Assembly: GCA_958399925.1 (NCBI GenBank)
Contig: CATXOC010000001.1
Location: forward strand, 124,001 to 188,000
From: an uncultured Candidatus Saccharibacteria bacterium
GTDB lineage: Bacteria > Patescibacteriota > Saccharimonadia > Saccharimonadales > Saccharimonadaceae
DNA: 64,000 bases
Direction: 5' to 3'
Made by a program: the position numbers and the translations under genes
Shown: piece by piece, positions 59,368 through 64,000 of the stretch
Numbering within the stretch: position 1 is the first letter of the stretch
How the letters are laid out: each line of letters opens with the position of its first letter
The notes under the pieces: model-generated
Databases searched by the model: none
The model's input: the letters and a program-made list of their open reading frames with translations, nothing else
What the model was told of the DNA's origin: nothing

Positions 59368-60472
59368 ATCTAAATTCGACAATATCGTCGGGCTGCATAA
59401 TGTAGGTTTTACCCTCGGTGCGAACTTTACCAGCAGCACGTGCAGCAGCTTCGGATCCGGCGGCTACTAAATCAGCGTAAGAAACCACCTGTGCGGCAAT
59501 AAAACCGCGTTCAAAGTCTGTATGAATAACGCCCGCAGCTTGTGGTGCGGTCCAGCCCTTATGAATTGTCCAAGCGCGAACCTCCTTTGCTCCAGCGGTT
59601 AGATAGGACTGTAGTCCTAGCGTAGCATAGGCGGTGCGAATTAGTTTAACTAATCCAGACTCTTTGACGCCATAGTCGGCTAGTAGTTCACTTGCTTCTA
59701 CCTCGGATAGCTCGCGAATCTCACTCTCTAGCTCGGCGCTGACAAAAATTGCCTGAATCTGTTCAGGTGTTTCACCTGTTGCATTGGCAGCTAGCTGACG
59801 TAGCTCATTTTGTCGATTAGCGTCAGTTAATCCGTCTTCGTCAACATTAAATGCGTAAATGACTGGTAGGGCAGAGAGCAGAGCAATGCCATCTAATTTT
59901 TTCTTTAGCTCTGCGCGTTCAAACTCGTTGAATTCGACTGGGCGTTTGCCTTCTAATAATTGACTTTGTACGGATTCAAAGAAGGCGACTTTATCGCGTA
60001 ACTTGGGATTAGACTTGGCTTCCTTCTGCAATTTTGGTAGATGCTTTTCAATTGTTGCAACATCAGCTAGTGCAAGTTCGGTATTGATTACCTCGATATC
60101 ACCCTTAGGATCAATTTTCGCTGTACCGTCAGCACGCTGAATTGAATCATTCTCGAATGCACGCACTACATGACAAATGGCATCGCACTCGCGAATGTTG
60201 GCTAAGAATTTATTGCCAAGGCCTTCACCTTTGCTAGCGCCGGCTACTAGACCTGCGACGTCGACAAACTCCACAGTGGCTGGTATAACTTTGTCAGTCT
60301 GATACATTTTGGCTAGCACGCTGAGCCGATCATCTGGTACGGGTACAATGCCAGTGTTTGGCTCGATTGTAGCAAAAGGATAATTTGCCGCCAATACCTC
60401 CGAATTGGTTAGGGCGTTGAATAGAGTAGATTTGCCTACGTTTGGCAGTCCTACGATTGCAATCTTTAACAT
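59357..60472 (-). CDS. ychF: Ribosome-binding ATPase YchF
   Basis: Obg-like P-loop ATPase involved in translation and stress control. G1 GLPNVGKSTLFNAL (residues 8-21), the conserved ANYPFATIEPNTG and VDVAGLVAGASKGEGLGNKFL segments, a coiled-coil middle region and the C-terminal TGS domain (EVRAWTIHKGWTAPQAAGVIHTDFERGFI). 371 residues, normal. Extended -10 TGA-TATAAT (60479-60484) ends 6 bases before the ATG; no Shine-Dalgarno. Confidence 0.97.
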   Translation of the reverse strand: MLKIAIVGLPNVGKSTLFNALTNSEVLAANYPFATIEPNTGIVPVPDDRLSVLAKMYQTDKVIPATVEFVDVAGLVAGASKGEGLGNKFLANIRECDAICHVVRAFENDSIQRADGTAKIDPKGDIEVINTELALADVATIEKHLPKLQKEAKSNPKLRDKVAFFESVQSQLLEGKRPVEFNEFERAELKKKLDGIALLSALPVIYAFNVDEDGLTDANRQNELRQLAANATGETPEQIQAIFVSAELESEIRELSEVEASELLADYGVKESGLVKLIRTAYATLGLQSYLTAGAKEVRAWTIHKGWTAPQAAGVIHTDFERGFIAAQVVSYADLVAAGSEAAARAAGKVRTEGKTYIMQPDDIVEFRFNV

Positions 60473-60478
60473 GGAATA

Positions 60479-60576
60479 ATTATATCACTAAGTATTTAAT
60501 TTTACTCTTGGTCTATCTGTAGTTGTGTTTAGTGAAGGGCGGCTGTGTTGAAATAATCATTATGTTTATGTATAAT
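60479..60576. promoter_or_regulatory. Divergent leaderless promoters, ychF and pilM
   Basis: Minus strand: TGA-TATAAT (60479-60484), 6 bases to the ychF ATG. Plus strand: TTGAAA (60548-60553), 17 bp, TATAAT (60571-60576), 7 bases to the pilM ATG at 60584. Neither gene has a Shine-Dalgarno. Confidence 0.75.
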
Positions 60577-60583
60577 ATGACAT

Positions 60584-61627
60584 ATGAATTTTGGGAAGTC
60601 GGTGGGTAGCTTCTTTAGCCTCGATATTGGAACGACCGCGGTCCGTGTAGTCGAGCTAGCTCACTCTAATAGCGGGTGGAACTTATTACATTACGGCGTA
60701 AAGCCAATAGATGTGCGTCTTAGTGAGTCGACTGCCGAGGCTGATCGTCGGGCGCTAGGTATTGCTATTACTGATGTAATTAACCAGTCAGGCATCAAGA
60801 GCAAGAAAGTGGCGATTGGCGTTCCGTCAAATAAAATGTTTGCGTCGGTGGTTGAGATTCCTACGGTTTCGCGCCAAGAGATGAATGCTACGATTAAGTA
60901 TCAGGCAGAGAATTACGTGCCAATGCGTGCCGATGAGGCTAAAATTGATTGGGCTATTATCGGGCAATCGGTAAATGACCCGCAAAACACCGAAGTACTG
61001 ATTGCGTCTGTACAGAATAGCTATACGGAAGCACGTCTAGATCTAATCGAGGGGCTTGGACTAGATGTAATTGCAATTGAGCCTGATTCGCTGGCTATCG
61101 TTCGTTCTTTGCTGCCTGATGGTGTACAGGATGGCCGTATGATTATTGATATGGGTGATCGTTATACTGATATCATCTTAACAGTTGGTTCGGCGCCACG
61201 GCTGATTCGTTCGGTGCCAATTGGCCTAAGTACGTTGGTGCGTATGGCTAAGCAGAATTTAAATATCGAGGCACAACAAGCACGTCAGCTCTTGCTAAAG
61301 TTCGGTCTTGACCCGAATAACCTAGAAGGGCAAATTGTTCATTCTGTGCAACCAGCTGTTGATCAGTTCAAGACTGAACTAATTAAGTCGCTGAAATACT
61401 TTACGGCTAAATACACAAAGACTGCCGTTGGAGGCACTCTAATTAGTGGTTATACATCAGTGTTAAAGGGTTTTCCTGATATAATAGCCGCCACTACTAA
61501 TACGCAGGTACAGATGGCCACGCCGTGGCAGCACGTTAACGTGCCAGCCGCAGCTCAAGCTAGCTTGGCGCCGATCAGTTCGCAACTAGCTGTAGCAGTT
61601 GGTTTAGCGGAAAGGACTGGGTTATAA
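60584..61627 (+). CDS. pilM: Type IV pilus assembly protein PilM
   Basis: Actin-like cytoplasmic ATPase that organises the pilus inner-membrane platform by binding PilN. N-terminal SLDIGTTAVRVVELA phosphate-binding loop (about 12-26), VAIGVPSNKMFASVVEIPT, ATIKYQAENYVPMRADEAKIDWA and MIIDMGDRYTDIILT. 347 residues, normal. First gene of the pil operon, with TTGAAA-17-TATAAT immediately upstream. Confidence 0.93.
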   Translation: MNFGKSVGSFFSLDIGTTAVRVVELAHSNSGWNLLHYGVKPIDVRLSESTAEADRRALGIAITDVINQSGIKSKKVAIGVPSNKMFASVVEIPTVSRQEMNATIKYQAENYVPMRADEAKIDWAIIGQSVNDPQNTEVLIASVQNSYTEARLDLIEGLGLDVIAIEPDSLAIVRSLLPDGVQDGRMIIDMGDRYTDIILTVGSAPRLIRSVPIGLSTLVRMAKQNLNIEAQQARQLLLKFGLDPNNLEGQIVHSVQPAVDQFKTELIKSLKYFTAKYTKTAVGGTLISGYTSVLKGFPDIIAATTNTQVQMATPWQHVNVPAAAQASLAPISSQLAVAVGLAERTGL

Positions 61628-61628
61628 A

Positions 61629-62540
61629 ATGGCAGTTCCACAATTAAACCTGTTGCCTGACGTTAAGAAGGACCTAATTAAGGCGCAGATTCGTCGCAAT
61701 TTAGCAGTGAGTGTTAGCTTTATTGTCGTATGTGTGATGGGCGGTATTGTATTCTTAATGCTGAGCTGGTGGGGTGTATCGGTTGGCTTGAAGGCTGTTG
61801 CTGAAGGCAATATTAAGAAATACAGCAATCAGATCAAGAGTGCCCAGAATGACAAAAGTAAGAGTCTAAACGAATATTTAACTATTCAGAATGACTTGAA
61901 TCAGATTGCTAGTGTAAAAAGCCAGCAAGAGCAAATGTCGCGGGTATTCCAATACATCTTGTCGGTTAGTCCTGCTGGTCGCAACTACATGACGATTAGC
62001 TCAATGAAGGTTAATGGTAATGTGGCGGCGACATCTGATTCTGGTTCGAGTCAAACGGGTACAATTGTAGTTGAAGGTCGTACTGTAGATTATGCAGCGC
62101 TAGACGTAATTAAACTTACTATGCAGCGTGCCAAGATTGAATACACAGAGGGTGATGACAATGATAGTACTGATGATGCTAATCAAAGTGACTCAGGTGA
62201 TAGTTCGGCTAGTGGCAATGATAGTAATGGTTCTGATAGTTCAAATGAAGCTCAAAAGGATATGAAATCGGACAAGCTATTTACCGATGTACAACTAAGT
62301 AGCGTTACGATGTCTAATGATGCTGACGAGCAGGGCGGTAAAGTTGGCTTTACCTTGACACTGAAGTACAATCCTGTGGCTCTGGCCTACTCAACTAAAA
62401 ATGTTAGGATTGTTGTTCCGAAGGAAACTATTTCTGACTCTCGCGAGAATACACCTGGTGTAGACGATAATCAGAATAGTAACAAGCCGCTGTTTAACGG
62501 CACATCTCAGAACGGCAAGAGCAAGGAGGGGGGCGAATGA
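61629..62540 (+). CDS. pilN: PilN-like type IV pilus assembly protein
   Basis: Membrane platform protein. The N-terminus has the PilN-type PQLNLLPDVKK motif (about 3-13), which contacts PilM, then one membrane segment (about 27-50), a coiled coil (about 60-110) and a ferredoxin-like fold region. Residues about 175-212 are a low-complexity Asp/Ser/Asn stretch, an insertion not typical of PilN. 303 residues versus the usual ~200. Separated from pilM by one base; ends in TGA overlapping the next ATG (ATGA). Confidence 0.8.
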   Translation: MAVPQLNLLPDVKKDLIKAQIRRNLAVSVSFIVVCVMGGIVFLMLSWWGVSVGLKAVAEGNIKKYSNQIKSAQNDKSKSLNEYLTIQNDLNQIASVKSQQEQMSRVFQYILSVSPAGRNYMTISSMKVNGNVAATSDSGSSQTGTIVVEGRTVDYAALDVIKLTMQRAKIEYTEGDDNDSTDDANQSDSGDSSASGNDSNGSDSSNEAQKDMKSDKLFTDVQLSSVTMSNDADEQGGKVGFTLTLKYNPVALAYSTKNVRIVVPKETISDSRENTPGVDDNQNSNKPLFNGTSQNGKSKEGGE

Positions 62541-63256
62541 GTAATAGTGATAGCAAGCCACTGACTGGAGTACGCAAACGCCAGCAGATTGATAGCGCAC
62601 GCAAGCAAGTTGTAATTTGGGTAGCGGCAGCTGGCTGTTGTGCTGTTATTGCAATTATTGTTGGTATGCGTCTATGGCAAAAGATTCAGTATCAGAACAA
62701 GGTAAATAGTCAGCTACAAACAGCTGAAAAGACATTAAAATCAAATGTTTCAGCGATAGATACGATTCGTACCAACGTCGATGCTCTAAAGTCTAATGAA
62801 CGATTGAACTTAACGCAGCTAAAATCAGACGATCAATCGCCGTTGCAGGTGGTTCTGGATGCTATGCCAACCCAAGATAACCGCACGGCTCTAGGTTCAG
62901 CATTGCAGGATAAGGTTTTGTCGCTACACGGAGCAACGATCCAGAATTTAACGGTAATTTCTGATGATTCTACGTCGTCTAGCAGCACGGATGCTACTAG
63001 TAGTAGTGAATCTGGCGATACGTCTACCTTGAATGTCGCTGCTACACCAATTGAATTTTCGGTTGAGCTAAGTGGCGACTACAACTCGATTCAGAAGACA
63101 ATTGAAGATATGGAGAGGTCAATTCGTACGATCGTCATAAATAGCATGTCGATTGATGGTTCTGATGATAAGTTGACAGCAAAGATTGTGGCTACGACTT
63201 ATTATGCACCAAAGATAAATTATAAGACATCTACGACCGAGGTAAAGGGAGATTAA
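62537..63256 (+). CDS. PilO-like type IV pilus assembly protein
   Basis: 239 residues: cytoplasmic basic lead (RKRQQIDSARKQ), a membrane segment (about 29-51), coiled coil (about 55-95) and an alpha/beta domain ending in a beta-rich strand (VELSGDYNSIQKTIEDMERSIRTIVINSMSIDGSDDKLTAKIVATTYYAP), as in PilO. A Ser/Thr/Asp-rich insertion is at about 138-160. Operon position after PilN supports the call. Overlaps pilN by four bases. Confidence 0.75.
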   Translation: MSNSDSKPLTGVRKRQQIDSARKQVVIWVAAAGCCAVIAIIVGMRLWQKIQYQNKVNSQLQTAEKTLKSNVSAIDTIRTNVDALKSNERLNLTQLKSDDQSPLQVVLDAMPTQDNRTALGSALQDKVLSLHGATIQNLTVISDDSTSSSSTDATSSSESGDTSTLNVAATPIEFSVELSGDYNSIQKTIEDMERSIRTIVINSMSIDGSDDKLTAKIVATTYYAPKINYKTSTTEVKGD

Positions 63257-63257
63257 T

Positions 63258-63512
63258 ATGAAAAAATCAGATATTGCATTAGTTGTCCTAGTTGTTGGAA
63301 TTGTTGGGTTTGTTGCGTACTATATAGTTAATATGGTGTTACCACCCGTTGATAAGTCATTGCAGTCAGTAACTAAGGCAGATGCTTTCACGACATCGGT
63401 GACTGATCCAGACAAGTCAGTATTCAACGAGAACGGTATTAATCCGACTGTTGAGTCGACTATCGGTAATGATGGCTTTAGTACTCAGGTATTTAAATCA
63501 GGGGACGAATAG
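63258..63512 (+). CDS. Small single-pass membrane protein of the pil operon
   Basis: 84 residues: one N-terminal membrane segment (about 5-27) and a short Asp/Ser/Thr-rich exterior tail. It occupies the place of PilP but lacks a lipobox and the PilP fold, so I do not name it. One base after the PilO-like gene and two bases before the pilB-like start. Confidence 0.6.
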   Translation: MKKSDIALVVLVVGIVGFVAYYIVNMVLPPVDKSLQSVTKADAFTTSVTDPDKSVFNENGINPTVESTIGNDGFSTQVFKSGDE

Positions 63513-63514
63513 CA

Positions 63515-64000
63515 GTGGCAATTTTAACGGATGAATCTCGACAAAAAATCGAGGCGTATTTCGTTGAAAATGGCACGTTAACCGAAGATCAACTAGAAGA
63601 CCTAAGAAAACGTGCAGAGGACGCCGACGAACCGCTCATTACGCTAATGATTAATGAGCGGGTGATTAATGATGAGCAATTAACTGAGGCGACCTCACAT
63701 GTAACGGGTGTACCATACGTTAACCTATCACGAGCGGTTATTGATACTAAAATTTTAAACCTGTTGCCAATGGAAACTGCACAGCGCTTTATGGCGGTGC
63801 CATTAGGTGAAACTGCTGAAGGTGGAGCTAAACGCTTAGCTGTAGCTATGCTTGACGCCAATAACGTACAAGCAGTTGACTTTTTGTCTAATACAATCGG
63901 TCGGCCAATCAAGGTGTACTTAGCATCAGAGTCGGGTATAAATAACGTTCTAGCTCAGTATCACATGGACGTTGACCCAACCCTGCAAAACGATACAATA
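63515..64000 (+). CDS. pilB: Type IV pilus extension ATPase PilB (5' partial)
   Basis: GTG start after GGGGA; open to the window edge (162 codons). The visible part is the N-terminal MshEN/T2SSE_N domain: LTEDQLEDLRKRAEDADEPLITLMINERVINDEQLTEATSHVTGVPYVNLSRAVIDTKILNLLPMETAQRFMAVPLGE, with the typical pattern of an L-x-x-x-G-V-P-(Y/F)-x-(D/N)-L half. The C-terminal RecA-like ATPase with Walker motifs lies beyond the window. Position after pilM-N-O supports PilB rather than PilT. Confidence 0.85.
   Translation, partial: MAILTDESRQKIEAYFVENGTLTEDQLEDLRKRAEDADEPLITLMINERVINDEQLTEATSHVTGVPYVNLSRAVIDTKILNLLPMETAQRFMAVPLGETAEGGAKRLAVAMLDANNVQAVDFLSNTIGRPIKVYLASESGINNVLAQYHMDVDPTLQNDTI

Noticed and set aside
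1..64000. CRISPR arrays, insertion sequences, prophage or restriction-modification genes
   Set aside because: No regularly spaced repeats, transposase, integrase or phage structural genes are visible in the window.
1..64000. UGA recoded as glycine (as in some other CPR groups)
   Set aside because: TGA serves as a normal stop (for example the PilN-like gene at 62538-62540) and no conserved Gly position falls on an in-frame TGA.

Overview
The window looks like the origin region of a small streamlined genome from the Candidate Phyla Radiation, most likely a Saccharibacteria (TM7) bacterium. I infer this from the gene set and gene order; no rRNA is present to prove it. Supporting signs are moderate GC, dense packing, use of TGA as a stop, a Gram-positive style envelope set (FemAB transferase, D-Ala-D-Ala carboxypeptidase, Mur ligase), a PrgI/VirB4 locus, type IV pilus genes, and no amino-acid or nucleotide biosynthesis genes.

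Layout. 1-3.6 kb: dnaA (5' cut), an oriC-like spacer with DnaA boxes, dnaN, recF. 3.6-5.6 kb: MacB-like ABC exporter on the minus strand. 5.7-10.4 kb: PrgI-like protein, a separate TraC/VirB4 N-domain protein, VirB4 ATPase and a DAG-kinase-like protein. 10.4-13.6 kb: polytopic membrane protein, PGI/PMI isomerase, small hypothetical. 13.8-15.8 kb: groES-groEL under CIRCE. 15.8-16.1 kb: two tRNA-Ser genes. 16.1-20.1 kb: DacA-like carboxypeptidase, HIT protein, RlmH, two membrane proteins. 20.2-26.1 kb: valS, FemAB, a GNAT gene with a disrupted front end, tsaD. 26.2-30.2 kb: ABC-F, a shortened MurE-like ligase, a phosphomannomutase-like HAD protein. 30.2-30.5 kb: tRNA-Ser(GGA), tRNA-Pro(GGG) and a duplicated tRNA-Pro 3' half. 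30.5-36 kb: GT-C glycosyltransferase, oleate hydratase, unknown small protein, SPFH protein. 36-45.7 kb: argS, orn, MmcQ-like, Pro/Gln-rich membrane protein, dnaG-rpoD-polA. 45.8-50.7 kb: operon with a palindromic operator and an RHH protein, HAD, mutM, then RNase J. 50.9-56.8 kb: ftsK, a membrane protein and a large secreted ricin-lectin protein. 56.9-60.5 kb: rpsF-ssb-rpsR, efp, tlyA, ychF. 60.6 kb to end: pilM-N-O-(P-like)-pilB.

The genes fall into replication/repair and translation housekeeping, envelope construction, and a surface/secretion set (T4SS-like ATPase, type IV pilus, lectin protein, glycosyltransferases) that would suit a cell living attached to a host bacterium. That lifestyle is inference.

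The most striking signal is regulatory. At least sixteen genes have a -10 hexamer ending only 6-10 bases before the start codon and no Shine-Dalgarno sequence, so their mRNAs should be leaderless. Genes with longer leaders carry clear Shine-Dalgarno sequences. Other notable points are a DnaG that has lost all four zinc ligands, an 18-bp perfect palindrome between -35 and -10 of an operon encoding a ribbon-helix-helix protein, the secreted lectin, and the tRNA-Pro 3' half duplication.
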